NCBI GenBank assembly: GCA_002104905.1
Contig: MCFE01000544.1
Coordinates: 1 to 60,031, forward strand
Reading direction: 5' to 3'
Length of the DNA: 60,031 bases
From: Basidiobolus meristosporus CBS 931.73
Taxonomy: Eukaryota; Basidiobolomycota; Basidiobolomycetes; Basidiobolales; Basidiobolaceae
In this document: in pieces, positions 41,176 through 53,200 of the stretch
Layout: each line of letters starts with the position of its first letter
How positions within the stretch are numbered: position 1 is the stretch's first letter
Translations under genes and position numbers: made by a program
Notes under the pieces: generated by a model
What the model was told of the DNA's origin: nothing
The model's input: the letters and a program-made list of their open reading frames with translations, nothing else
Database searches by the model: none

Positions 41176-43644
41176 ATAATGACTTTACCATCACCCTTAT
41201 TACCAAATATATTTTATGCTCATATCAAAGCATTAATGAGGCAATTATGTGCTGTGGCTGATAGGATGAATGTAATAGCTTGTAGAACTCTGGAAATAGT
41301 CAAGAAACAGGATGAGCAGCTATTATTTGTAGAGCAATCAATATCCCAAGTAGAGAATGCAGCATCTTTCATGTAATGCTTTTACCAAAGCCCAAAAATC
41401 AAAAGACATGGAAGATCTGTGAAGCCATTGAGTGCAATGACAATGAGTGGGCTAATATTCAAGAGGCTGTAAGAGGTCTAGTATGGCATCACCATGAGGT
41501 CAGAATTCCATGAGACCATCAGGAACTCAAGGCCAAGCAGCATATGCTTCACATGCTTCATGAGCATTATTTTGGATTCAGGCAAGCAAATGGATTTTTT
41601 GCCAGCATTGGTATGCTACAAAAGTATCAAGAATAGCAGAAACTATCAAAGGCACAAGTACAAGCATGCCATGGCTAAAAGCCAGCAGCTTACTCCAGAG
41701 CCTCTTGCAAGCAGGGCTGAAAGCTCTAAGCAAGCAGCAAAGATATGTCATGTAGCTAGAAGAGTGCCAGTAATGAACATAGAGGCAGGAAAAGCTGCAG
41801 CAGTGCAATTATAATCCACAGGAAAATGTAGTTTAATACAAAAATCATTCACCCAGTGCAGAAGTGAAGGACCTGATGGTGCTAAAAACCTGCAGCTTTC
41901 TCAGGACCCAGGCACAACCAGGGCTGGATATTCCAAACAGGTGGCAAGGAAATGCCATGTTACTAGGAGAGTGCTGCAAAGGGACAAGCAGGCAAATATG
42001 GATGCACCAGTGGAGCATTGATCAAGAAGAATACAAAGGATAAAACTAGAAGCACTTGGTCACAATAGCAGTGAAGGACTTGACAGCAATAAAGACCTGT
42101 GGCTTTCCCAGGTGCCCATCACAAGCAGTGCTGATAGTTCCAAGCATGCAGTATAAAAAAGTCAGGTTGCCAGGAGAGTGCTGGCAAGGGACAAGCAGGC
42201 AAAGTGGATGCACCAGTCCAGCTTATATCAAGGAGAAAATAGAGTCAATACAAGAAGCCCACAGTCAAAGTTGCAGTGAAAGACCTGGCAGTAATAGAGG
42301 TAAAGGTACAAGAAAAAGCTGTACCCAAGCCAGACAGAGGGAAGCATGAGAACAATGCTGTAGTTCTTACCAATTAACTCTGTAAGCCCAGAACAAGCTG
42401 AAATCCATTATAGCCAAGAACATATACCAACAAGACAAAGCTGACTTCTCAAGAGTAGTTAGAACAGCCCACTGAGAAAAAAATTGAGAAAAGGCCAGCA
42501 GAATACCTTCATAATCTCAGCTGAATTTCATGTTTCTCAAAAATGACAAGTCTCAATATCCCTGGTACTGGCAGTTAGGCACAATAGCATATGCATTGTC
42601 CTGGAAGAGACCAGTCCAACTTGCAACAAGATCAAACTTGGTAATCAGATGATTACCACCTATGTCCAAAGTTACAGCTAAATTTGAAGAAAAAGCACCA
42701 GCTAAATACCAGCAAAATACCATTTGAATGCCATGAGAATACCAACTGAAATCCAATGCATTCCAAGTTTCAGATTTCTCATAGGGGCCAGTAGAGCTAC
42801 ACCCCAGTAAGGTAGGTGAGTTTGCAGAGAAAATCAACTTGTCAACTGCTGCCTCCATTCTCTCCATTCTAGACAGAGTAGAGATCCCACTGATAGCCAA
42901 AGCAATAATGTCACAAACTCCAAAGACTATCACAATGCCTACAGTGGAATCTTAGAAGATCAATAGGCATACCAAGAGGTTGCAGGACTTCTTCAAGAGC
43001 AGCACTCAAGAGAACACACTTGAATAGAGCAAGGATTCATTGCAAAGACTAGCAGGAGAGGTGCTGGACCTTGCAGTGTGGGCTGATGACTATGACATAT
43101 GGGAACCAGCAAATGACCAGTGGCATGAAGCAACAGGGTTCCTGCCAAAGTTATGGGAAAGGGTGGTACAGCAGGGATACTTATTAATTGGAGAATCTTA
43201 ACAGAGTTACTTCTTGAGTGTATTGTTATGCTTAATGTTGGTGTTAGGTATTGGAACTTATATTAGTCAATATAGCTAGCAATTACGGAACAAATGGAGT
43301 TTTAATGCAAGGAAATCAGTTTGTATGCATGAAAGTAAGAGAATTGGTTGTGTTAGGAAGTAAGAAGTGTGAAAAAGAGGCAACAACTAATCAATGAACA
43401 CAAATGTAGGAGGCAATTCAGTGCCTGGGAGCAGAAAGCAAGAGAAATGGCAGAAAATCAATCAGAAGTTACTTATGCATAGTTGCAATGAAAAGCTTAG
43501 ACTAGGCTTTTTGTGAACTCTGCAGTGCAATTGTTTTTCAATGGTCATTGCATGGTATCCTGATGGGTTCAATGCCTCTTAGTCACAAGACTTTAATTTT
43601 GTAACAGTCATTTGAAGGGACCCTCATAAACATTTCTCATGAGG
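41176..43644 (+). pseudogene. T element gene 2, central and C-terminal part, to the terminal repeat
   Basis: MTLPSPLLPNIFYAHIKALM with a helical stretch to AASFM (41179-41373) continues the gene started at 32750. Then a region readable as TWKICEAIECNDNEWANIQE (about 41405-41465), tandem repeats at 41640-42310, SRDPTDSQ near 42890, and the conserved tail SSTQENTLE...RLAGEVLDLAVWADDY...NDQWHEATGFLPKLWE (about 43000-43160). It ends with TTTCTCATGAGG at 43644, a diverged terminal repeat. Many stops, no known domain. The central helices and conserved Trp-rich tail are the parts worth modelling. Confidence 0.6.
41640..42310 (+). repeat. About 205-bp tandem repeat, more than three units, in T element gene 2
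   Basis: 'gcagaagtgaaggacc', 'agcagtgaaggact' and 'tgcagtgaaagacc' recur at about 41853, 42068 and 42273. Each is followed by similar sequence ending 'aggagagtgct..caagggacaagcaggcaa'. Confidence 0.7.
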
Positions 43645-44703
43645 TCAATCCTATCATGGATGTGATGAGTTGGCACATGGAGGAGAGCAAAGGAGAGTTG
43701 GAAAATACAGAAGACAGATGTGCATAATCAGACATCTATGCCTTTGTCATTAAGAAGATAAACAACCCTAATGTGTGGGTAATCAGTCAAATAAAGCAAT
43801 GTTGGGCTGGATACAGCAAGCAGTTAATTTTTGTTAGAACAATTTTACCAAAGAATGCTGGATTTTTCCTGGCTACAAGCCAGTTTTGCATCAATCAACA
43901 CAGATTCACACAAAGAGCTACTGGAGTATGCCTAAATGAGGGCTAGAATCTGGTAAGGAAAATGAATATATTGACCAAGTACCAACAGTAGTTTGCAGAT
44001 TTGAAGAGGTATTTGTGAAAGAAGTGGTAGCAGCTAAACATATGTTTGCAAGATGTACATGTTACCAGCAATACAAGGTATATGGCCACTTTGCAAGTAT
44101 CATGCTGGAAAGCCATAAAGTTGATATGGTAGAAGTGTATCAACTGCAGTACATATGTGTGTATATATTGGCCAGTAAGCAGAAGCCCATAGTTTTTTAT
44201 GCTTTGAACCATATGTGGAATACCCACACTGTAGTGGTAGGCAAATAAAGTGGGGTGTTTCTATAATGAGTTATATGAATGGTGCAAGGGAAGGTTGCAG
44301 AAGTATATAGCACTTGGTAAATTAGTATTTTAGCATTATACAGCACTAGCTTGAGGCTGCTGTACTGCTGCTACAATGCCAACAGATGTCCACATTATGG
44401 CAGTCCAAATACCATGATGTTTTTTCACATATATTGCATTTGTATGTACTGGTCATTTGGATCTGCTCAAATGAGTGAAGGCTGCAATAGGACTGTCAGA
44501 TGTCTTTCAAGCTCTGTCAAAGGGCCACTAAAATACCATCAAGTTTACATTAAAGAATCAGCAAAGCACTGCCACAATCCCATCATAAGGCTGTGAAGAG
44601 GGTCAACATTTCCAGACTGCTAGCATTATAATGGCCTCATTGCAGGTTCTTGCTGGCTACTTGAGATTTGAGCCACTTGCAGGGTCAAATTATTTTTCCC
44701 TGG
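43645..44703 (+). pseudogene. T element copy D: tnp2-type transposase C-terminal part
   Basis: Starts inside the block equivalent to 16030 (HEYDELTHGG) and includes EVVAAKHMFARCTCYQQYKVY (about 44015-44080), FASIMLESHKVDMVEVYQLQ and FYALNHMWNTH. The noncoding 3' end finishes near 44703 in a degenerate repeat (complement of CCAGGGAAAAATAATTT). The MFARC..YQQYKVY...FASI block also occurs at 51900-52000 (minus). It abuts the terminus of another T element at 43644, so one T element probably inserted into another. Confidence 0.7.
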
Positions 44704-45180
44704 GATTGAAGCACTGCAGTTCATGATTGATATATGAGCTAGCCTCACATGGGAGTGCTTCTCAGGATCTTTGTGTAGGCTGCCCATCAACAGTAACAAG
44801 CAGTCAGGAGGTCTTCATATGTGGGGAATTAGCCAACCACAGCAAGTCTGAGATGGAAGATATTGGAAAATTAGGTAGTGTTCTCAGGATTGATGTCAGT
44901 CTTACAGTTCTATGCAGATCAATGTGCTGGGTCAATGTCAAAACATCTTGGACATTATTGGCTGCTTTAAAATGAAAAGCAGCAAGCCTGTGGCAACTCC
45001 AATTGAGACTAACATAGAAATGAGTAAACATTGGCCAATTATGAGACAAAACTCTTCACATTTCAGTCACAGCTTTCTCTATCAATCAATGGTTGGTAGC
45101 CTGATGTGGATGATGGATTCTACAGGTAATATTATTGCCAAAGCAGTAGGTCAAGATGCTTGATTCAAGGAGATTTGTGG
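44704..45180 (+). pseudogene. Copia reverse-transcriptase fragment (Copia-1-related, diverged)
   Basis: MEDIGKLGSVLRIDVSLTVL corresponds to MKDLGKLSYFLGIEVKFD of Copia-1, and FKMKSSKPVATPIETNIEMS to FKMENCKPAATPMDNNLKLS. FLYQSMVGSLMWMMDST follows. Only the connection region is left, and divergence is higher than in the other Copia-1 relics, suggesting an older or separate family. Confidence 0.7.
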
Positions 45181-45559
45181 ATCCATCAGGTTACATATTT
45201 GATGACATAAAACAGAGCAAGCACCCTATACCTGAGCATTCACTACCAACAGTCCGATGATGTGCAAGTCATTTGTTGCTTGCATGCAGACTTCTTTCAG
45301 CCACTTGAGTATTGACCCTCTCTTTACTTTTGTATCCATAGGCTTCACAGATTTTCATATCTTGATATATTTTCTGTGAGCAATATGTTACAGTCACTCC
45401 ATCCCCAGATGTGATATACTTTTCAGTGGCTGGTATCTATAAGTATTGTGCTTAGGATTGAGAGACTCCAATGTTTGCTCTAGTATAACATTGGGGAATA
45501 GCTTAAGTCTGGTATAAGCTGTTGAGCTACTGGGAGGCCTATACTGCTGCAAAGCTAAT
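45181..45559. other. No recognisable gene
   Basis: About 380 bp without homology to other window parts that I could see. Small frames on both strands have no motif. Confidence 0.4.
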
Positions 45560-46293
45560 AGACCTGTTCCATTAGATAGTGCCATATCAAGCTTTGAGTG
45601 CCAATTGATACCATAGTGTGCCAGGGAGGCCAAGTGACCCTATACTTGCCCACAGAGTGCAAAATATAGTCCTTCATCTTCATGCAAAGCAGCCCCTGTG
45701 TTTCACCTATTGTGCTGGAGAAAATCCAATTCTTAACCTACTTTTTGGGATCAGTAATGTGCAGGATGTGTAAGAAAAGATAAGGACCAAAGATATCTAT
45801 CTGGTACTCAATACCTATTGCACTCTAAATCTAGTTCCTGCAGCTTGTCACATGTCATAAAAAGGTATAGCACCATCTTGGTCCACTGGTACTATCTGTC
45901 ACTATATTTAAACAATAGCCCTAAAGTAAAACCTATACAAAGCACTTGTAGTGCCAGATAGTACCGGTGGACCAAGATAATGCTATACCTTTTTGTGATA
46001 GGTTACAAGCTGCAGGAGCTAGATTTAGAGTGCCATAGGTATTGGGTATCAGATAGACATCTTCAGTCCTTCTGTGCTCTTACACATCCTGCACATCATT
46101 GATCCCCAAAAAAAGGTCAAAAAATGGATTTTCTCCAGCACAATGAGTGAAGCATGGGGGCTGCCTTGCTTGAAGATGAAGAACTATGTTTCACACTCTG
46201 CGGCCAAATTTAGATCCACTATTCCTCTATGGCACACAATAGCATTATTTGGCACTCATGGCTCAGTGTAGCACTATCCAACAAAACAAGTCT
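45560..46293. mobile_element. Foldback DNA element, second copy (734 bp)
   Basis: Tips AGACCTGTTCC and ACAAAACAAGTCT, long inverted arms around a centre near 45925, flanked by aat on both sides (45557-45559 and 46294-46296). It shares its arm sequence with 7826-8558 ('tgtgccagggaggccaagtg', 'gcagcccctgtgtttcacc'). No coding capacity. Confidence 0.85.
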
Positions 46294-46429
46294 AATGTAT
46301 TCTCCACCTGGGATATTTGATTACCCTACATGCATCATTCATTTATCCAGCCTCTAAACTGTGCTCTTATTACTTGAAGCCACTTTATAAATCCTCTTGG
46401 CTACTTAGCTTGTTTAGCTCTATAATTCT
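46294..46429. other. No recognisable gene between the foldback and a gene-2 relic
   Basis: Short AT-rich stretch; nothing identified. Confidence 0.35.
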
Positions 46430-46850
46430 GCAGTATAAGCTGACAATCAATCTGCATATACTGGCAGTGGTGTTGTACTAATGGTCATTTGCTGGTCTTC
46501 TACCAGAGGGACTGCAATTGCAACATTGTTGTATGGCTTTGCAGTATGCTCAGCTTATAGCTCTACAGATACTTTCAACTGCCTACTTGACTGAGAACCT
46601 GAATTGGATAGGGTGGTGGCAGATTGCCACTATTATCAGTAAGCAGGGTTTTGAAACTCACTGCTAATTCTTGTCATATTGCTCTGTGATGCAGCTTTCT
46701 ATGAACCTGGTGCAAGGGGAAAACTGCTGTGTAGCTGGCTCCATCTGACCCAGAGAGCTTACTGATGCCAGCATATGTTGCATTATACTTTGGAGTATTG
46801 GAAGTGATGTGGAGAGCTAGATAATTTCATGTTATTCACTGTTAAATTTA
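46430..46850 (-). pseudogene. T element gene 2, N-terminal relic
   Basis: Minus-strand sequence 'gttctcagtcaagtaggcag', 'agaccagcaaatgaccatta' and 'ttgtcagctta' follows, in order, 3418-3445 and 4593-4660 of copy A. The reading frame is lost and the ATG end is not clear. Confidence 0.5.
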
Positions 46851-47100
46851 ATGATCAAGAGTATTGTATTCATACTTTTGATAGAGTGGAGCAAGCAAAT
46901 GTGTAAAGTTTGCTAAGGAAAGTCTCAATATTATTTGTGCACAGTTTGGTATCTTTTGGACAACTTTGAGAAAGATCATCATAAAGGTACCTTTTAATTT
47001 GGTGAAAATATTTCCGGTATATACCAACAATAAATCTGATCAGCACAGAAGTCTAATCACACAATGAGATCTATACAACTAGGTTAGCATGAATATCTTG
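46851..47100 (-). repeat. Diverged Copia-2 LTR remnant
   Basis: 'ttttggacaactttgagaaa' and 'tttggtgaaaatatttccgg' parallel 'tttggacaacttatctaatt' and 'ttttggtgaaagtattcaaa' of the LTR at 48087-48433. Boundaries unclear. Confidence 0.45.
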
Positions 47101-48055
47101 GAGACAACTTAGTCATTACAACAATGTATGCTTTTAGTTGCATAAGACTCACATCAGAAAATGCTACCATTGGAAGATACCCAACTTGTCAGCAATCCAC
47201 CTTGTTAGGAGCAAAACAATCTGGCTATGTTCCAGTATACCCTATCTAAAGAGGCTCAATAAGCAGATATGAGAAGTCTATCTTCTGTTGTTTCAGCATT
47301 TACATATTCAGGTTTCTTTTGCTGATTATCACACTTTCTGAAGCACTGGTCTGATTCATGTCCTTTCATTTTGTAATAGTTGCAAAACAGATTGCTGTTG
47401 CTTGAAAGGATCTTGAGTACCTCCTTTTTTAGTCATTATTACGTATTAAAGCATTTTCTTCTTCCTTCTTATTCATGCTAGATTTTCTTAATTCTTCATC
47501 CAGTTGCCTTCCATATATAATTTAAGGTTAAATCTTCAGTTCTGGACTCTAGGACTGATACAGGGCCCTGAAACTCATCTGCTGAGCTATTCAGGATGGT
47601 AACTATCACATCCACATTAGTGTTGGTATGCCCACAGATTCCATCTCATCCACCAGCAGGGTAATTATATTAATTTAATTTTTAATTTCTTCTCCTGGCA
47701 GCATCTTTATAGCAGAGAATATTTGTCTAAGATACATCTTCTTAGCAGCTGAACATGACTGGTATATGACTCATGATGCCTTCCAGGTGCTCTTTGCAAT
47801 TTTTGCTCTTGAGCACTGAATTAGCAGTTTGTCATTGACATTGAGGCAAATGCAGTTAATAGCACTTTGTTCTTTCTTCTGGTACTTCAAGGATACCTCT
47901 CCCATATTTTCAGGAGGGCATTCTTCTCCCATGACAATATCCCAAAGGCCTCTTTTGTGTAGCAGCATTTTCATCTTGGCCTTCTGCACTTGGTAGTCAG
48001 ATCCCTGCAACTTCTCAGCAGAGGAAAAACTTTCAGTAAGAGAAGTAGTAGACAT
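47101..48055 (-). pseudogene. Copia-2 gag relic downstream of the shared LTR
   Basis: Start ATG at 48055 (MSTTSLTESFSSAEKLQGSD), then LWDIVMGEECPPENMGEVSL, YQKKEQSAINCICLNVNDKL, the DVVIVTILN-type block near 47600 and a knuckle-like FCNYYKMKGHESDQCFRKCD near 47395-47340. The stop at 47771 and later shifts kill it. A primer site (complement of GGCTATGAGCCCC, 48073-48086) precedes it, so the LTR at 48087-48433 acts as its 5' LTR. No pol follows. Confidence 0.78.
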
Positions 48056-48086
48056 TGCAGAGAGTGGCAGCTTGGGGCTCATAGCC

Positions 48087-48433
48087 TGTTATAAGAGTCT
48101 TGGAGATATTGGAGGTGATTAGGAGTACAAGTAGATTATGTGGTTTCATTTATTGATTTATTGAATGTAAAAGTAGTATTTATACTTTTACTTGGTCTTA
48201 GCATAACAAGCACATAGAATAGGTTAAGCAAGTTTCCAAGAGCATGAGTGCAATATTGGGGCTGTTTGGACAACTTATCTAATTTTCATGTTCTGGGTAC
48301 TTGGTATTTTGGTGAAAGTATTCAAAGTGAGTCCCAACAAGGAACTAGGTCAGCATTCTCTAGGATTTGAAGGTAACAATCTAAGTGACTAAGTTAGGTG
48401 AATATTTAGATGGAATTTCAATTTTTTCCAACA
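48087..48433 (-). repeat. Copia-2 LTR shared by two head-to-tail elements (347 bp)
   Basis: Complement of TGTTGGAAAAAATTG...CTCTTATAACA. On the minus strand it follows the pol C terminus of 48434-51318 and precedes the primer site and gag at 48086-47101. Confidence 0.88.
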
Positions 48434-51318
48434 CTCCCACTCAGCAAAATATTTGTACTGGCTAGTCCTAATTTTGACCTAAGATATTCAAACATGTCTC
48501 TAGCTAATGGTTTGGTAAATATATCTGCAATCATTTGATTTGAAGGTCAGTAAGCTAAGCTAACTAAGTTGTTCTCTATAGCTTCACATATGAAATGATG
48601 TCTACAATCTTTGTGCTTAGTCCTAGCATGAAAAGTTGGATTTCTACCTAATTGGATACATCCTTAAGTATCTTGAAATAAAGTAATAGGCATTTTTTGT
48701 CATAGAATTAAGTCTGTAAAAAGCCTTCTTAACCATATTGCTTCTTATGTAGCTTCACAGGCTGCCATACACTCTAACTCTGTGGGAGAAAGTGTTACAG
48801 TTGGTTGCTTTCTGGAATTCAATGAAATTCCTCCTTTACAGTAAAGAGAGGTGCATCATGTGGTGGATCTTCTGTCTTCAAAATTTTTTCCTCAATCATC
48901 ATCAGAGTATTCCACAAGATCCTGTTCTGAATCCTTATAAGTATATCTAAGCAGATATTAGTAGTTCCTTTTTGATATTTAAAAATCTGCTTAACTGCTG
49001 CAATATGATCAGATCCTCAGTTTGGATTATGCTGGCTGACAACTCCCACTGAATATGAGATATCTGGACGTGTTCCAAGCCTGGTTTAAATCAGACTGCC
49101 AGCCATAGATTGATAAGGAAAGACAGCCTTTCAGATGGCACCAAGCTCTCTTGATTTGGTTGAGTTTTGACCAAGTTAAGCTCTGTCCCCATTGGGGTAG
49201 CTGCCAGTTTACAGTCTTCCATTTGGTACTTCTTTAGTCTATCTTGAATATACCTGGATAGGCCTAGGGTGATAGTCTGGGTACTTTTATCTAAGGGGAA
49301 CTTAATCCCTAAGTAGTAACCAAGTTCTCCTAGATCTGACATCATGAACTCCATAGATAGGCTGGATTTAGTCACTTCCAATATTGCTAGGTTATTGGTG
49401 GCTATAATAAGATCATCCACATATAGAGCTAATAGAGCTGTATTTGCTCTATCTGGCTTATAGCATGTATTATGGTCAGTGTTACTCCTTTTGAACCTCA
49501 AGGACTCCAAATAAGAATCTATCTAGCAATTCCAGGCTCTTGGTGATTGTTCAAGACTATATAGAGATTTTTTAAGCTTTCAGACCAAATGGGGGTTATC
49601 TTGGCCAACAAAGCCATCAGGCTGGTTCATATACACATCCTCATCAAGTTATTCACTCAAAAATACAGCTTTTACATCCATTTTATGTATAAAAACATAT
49701 ATTTGGCTGCAATAGACAATATCAATCTGATGGAGTCAAAGTTGGCTACCAGTGCAAAGGTTGCAGTATAGTCAACTCCTTTTGTTTGAGAGTACTCATT
49801 GGCCATAAGTCCTGCTTTGTATTGTTCAAATGAACCATCAGCCTTGTATTTTGTCTCAAAGAGCCAACAGTATCCAATTGATTTTTGGTTGATTGGTAAT
49901 TTGACTAAGTCCTAAGTTTGTTCTTCCATCAGGGTCTGATATTCCTCAGTCATTGCAGATCTCCAAAGCTTTGTCTGTGGGCTATATAGGGCCTCTTTTA
50001 TGGTCTGGGGCTCAGCAATATAGACTGAGTAGGCATAGGCTAAGTTTGTACCCTCATTGGTATAGTAATTTGGGCTATTTCTGGTCCGGTTGAATCTCCT
50101 GGCAATTGATACTGGAATGATTACTTTGGGGTATTCTTGGGCACTGATTCTGGCTGAACCATGGTTGTAGAGTCCTCTGGAGTGAAAGGTTTTCACTATT
50201 TTGCTCTGATGCAATCCTTACTATTGGTGGACTTATGATCAAATTTCTGACATTATCTGATGTCATTTCTTGTAAAATTTTGAATTTTATCAGACAACAC
50301 ATCCCTGGACTTGATCAGCTTCTTTGCTTTTGTATTGTAGAGTATGTATGCCTTACTGTCGTTGCAGCAGGCCAAAAATATGCATTTTACACTTTTTGGA
50401 TCAAATCATGACTGATTTCCAGGCAGTTTCTTTGCATATGCTATACACTCATACACAACTGTGCCAAAGCATTAGTGTTTCTTCATTTAAGTTACTTTTA
50501 TTGGCTTCCAGATATGATGGAATATAAGTCCACTTGCATAGATTTTGATATCTGATACCCAAAGCAATATGAGCACCACTTTGATCAGTGACCCTACATC
50601 CAGAATTGTCAATGCTGAAACTGAGTCCTTCCATTGTGGCCTTACTTACAAATAGTAGGTTGTTGGCTATTTTTGGTACATAGAGTACTTCTTTAAAAGT
50701 CAGTGTATGGCTTCCTTCACTGCTTCAAAGGTTTACTTGGATAGTTCCTTCTCCCACTGCATCAAGTGTTCCATCATCACCCATGAAAACCTTCTTAATT
50801 GGAATATCTTGGTATTGGGTAAAAAGTTCTGTTTGGTGCGTGAAATGTTGAGATGCTCCAGCATCAATATACCATGTCTGAGAATCCTTGTTTGTGGTCA
50901 AATTTAGTGCAGATACAAACAGTCTATCTTCAGTTGTTGCAGCATTTCCACATGCATGCTTCTTTTGCTGATTATCTCTCTTTTTGAGACACCAGTTGGA
51001 TGTGTGTCCTTTCCTTTTGCGGTAGTTGCAAAACAGGTTGTTGTTGCCTTTGTAGGGTCTTGGGTACCTTCTTTGTTGGTTATCATTGCTTATTAAAGCA
51101 TTTTTTCTTCCTTCTTATTGGTGCTTGATTTTCTTAATTCTTCATCTAGGAGCCTTCCATATAGGTAATTTAAGGTCAAATCTTCAGTTCTGGACTCTAG
51201 AGCTGATACAAGGCCCTGAAACTTGCCTAGCAGGTTATTCAGGATGGTAACTATCACATCCTCATCAGTAGTTGGTATGCCCACAGATTCCATTTCATCT
51301 ACTAGTAGAGTAATTCTC
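48434..51318 (-). pseudogene. Copia-2 gag-pol relic, interrupted by a T element
   Basis: Reading on the minus strand from 51318: gag VGIPTTDEDVIVTILNNLLG (about 51290-51230), knuckle, protease region, FSIDNSGCRVTDQSGAH (about 50625-50575), integrase tail with REYPKVIIPVS-type linker, QTIKEALYSPQTKLWRSAMT (about 50030-49960), RT with LYVDDLIIATNN (about 49430-49390), ATPMGTELNLVKTQPNQES, RNase H region and the end MFEYLRSKLGL next to the LTR. Integrase is largely deleted near 50450-50300. Stops throughout. The gag start lies beyond the T-element insertion at 51319 and is outside the window. Confidence 0.84.
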
Positions 51319-52341
51319 CCTATAAAAATGATTTGGTCCCACAGGTGGATCCAATCCAGATCAGCCATCAAGACCCCATTTAGAGACCATCATAATAACA
51401 GCAGCTTGGATTAGTGACCCTCCTAACAATCTTATGATGGGATCATGATGGGGTTTTGCTAATTTTACAACCAAATAAAGGGATAAAACTTGACAATATT
51501 TATTGGTGCTGTGACAATAGGTGCATGGTATTGCTGCTGTCTTTCAGCGCTCTGTAACTATTTTAAGTGGATCCAGTTGGTTAGGACATCCAATTGCCTT
51601 ATATGGCAAGAAACCTGCCTCACAGTCAGACTTTGATGGCATTACATTGGCAGTATAATGGCCTATTGCTGGCTCTGTATAATGCTACCGTACTAATTTA
51701 CCATATGGTATTTCCTTTTTCTACCTCCCCTTGAGCAATTCACATATTCTACTGTAGAATCACCCCTCTTTATTTGCTAACCCACTACTACCTTGAGTAT
51801 TCCTCATATAGCTTAAATCAAAAAAAATTATGGCCTCCTGCTTACTAACCTCTACAAACATGCACACCTGCCACAATTGACGTCCTTCTATCACCTCAAC
51901 TTTACGGCTTTTTAGTGCGATACATGCAAAGTTGCTATATACCTTGTACTGCTGGTAACATATGCATCTTGCAAACATATGCTTGGTTGTTACCACTTCT
52001 GCCATGAATACCTCCTGAATATCTGCAAAGAAATTCTTGGTATTTATCCAATATGTTCCTTCCCCTTTCTGGATTCTAGTCCCCCTTATAGGTGTGCTCT
52101 GGCTTTTGTTTGTGTGAATTCCATATTGAATGGTGTAGAAGCTGGCTTGTGACCATGAAAAATCTGGCATATCTTGGTAGAGTTTTCCTGATAAAAATTA
52201 GTTGCTTGTTGCACCCAACCCAACTCTGCATTACTAAACTGATTACCCATGCATTGGGGCTGCTTAGCTTCTTATTGGCATAGGCATTGGTGTCTCCATG
52301 TGCTCATTTGTCCTCAGTATTTTTCAACTCTTTCTGGCTGT
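51319..52341 (-). pseudogene. T element copy E: tnp2-type transposase C-terminal part with terminal repeat
   Basis: The left edge CCTATAAAAATGATTTGG (51319) is the terminal repeat at the transposase end. The minus-strand frame around 52170-51760 includes VVTTKHMFARCICYQQYKVY and FACIALKSRKVEVIEGRQL. The block near 52340 ('cagccagaaagagttg', complement) matches 16062-16080, where Gypsy-4 cuts it at 52341. This is the longest open stretch of the C-terminal transposase region in the window (136 residues). Confidence 0.78.
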
Positions 52342-53200
52342 TGTCATGATCACATGACAACCATGAACACCCATGCCAAGTTTCAGCTTCCTAGCCCAAT
52401 TTCTAAGAGATTCCTTCTGGAACCTTCAACCACCTTCCAGAAAGTTCCTGACCATTCCAAACCCTTGTTACACAATGGAACATTCCATGGAAGCTTCCCA
52501 TCATATTTTTCATAGTCCAGTACCATATATGGAAATACCAGGTCACATGATTTAGTCACTTGATTGGGTGATCCAATCCATCTCCCCATCCTGTCTCAGT
52601 GCCTTGCCTTTTATATTATTATCCCTAGCACATTGCTGTGCTGCACCCCACAACCCCATTAGTATTAGCCAATATCTCTCAGCATCAGTATAACCAAAAA
52701 GTATATAAAGTCCTATTCCCCCTTAAGTATTCCTCAGTCCAATAAACACAGGTCTTGAATAAACAGCCTTGCCTTGGAAATATGCCTTGCCTTGTTGATC
52801 CACACCTAAGTCCTTTCCTGGTCCTGCCTTGCCTAGCCCTACTCTCCTGCCTTGTGTCCATTCATAACAGCTTTATCAGACTCTCCTGACTTACCTGTGG
52901 ATCCCTGCCTTCTGCACAAAGTTTGAAGAAAACTTGTAAAAGGAATACTCACCGTAAGTATCACCCATCATCTTTCCCTAGTCTTGTCCTATAAAGGCAA
53001 AGATACTTTATCCTTGTAATACTATTGGTCAAAGCTGCATTCACTTTGTTACCCTGCTGGTGGAGTTTACAGTTGTTACAGTATTGGAGGCTTTAGTACA
53101 ATACTCTATCAAAGGACATCAAAGCCAGTACCTTCTGATGTGACGCTAACTTATTTAAGTTGAGGATTGTGGCTCAATAGTTGTATTCTTGACATACTAG
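52342..53200 (+). repeat. Gypsy-4 5' LTR (right boundary uncertain)
   Basis: The start is fixed by the break in tnp2 homology. TATA-like 'agtatataaagtcc' lies near 52698 and AATAAA near 52741. The sequence 52990-53200 parallels the last third of the Gypsy-3 LTR (e.g. 'gctgcattc', 'gtggagtttacagttgtt', 'ggctcaatagtt'). No second LTR is available to fix the end; a plausible end is ttgaca near 53192. Confidence 0.6.
52415..52532 (+). promoter_or_regulatory. Two perfect heat-shock elements and a CArG box in the Gypsy-4 LTR
   Basis: TTCtgGAAccTTC at 52415-52427 and TTCcaGAAagTTC at 52435-52447, with further GAAcaTTC (52478-52485) and GAAgcTTC (52490-52497) pairs. CCATATATGG is at 52523-52532. All lie upstream of the TATA-like box near 52698. 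Confidence 0.62.

Noticed and set aside
45181-45559. Possible host gene fragment between copia and foldback
   Set aside because: No sustained open frame, no splice-site pattern and no recognisable motif.
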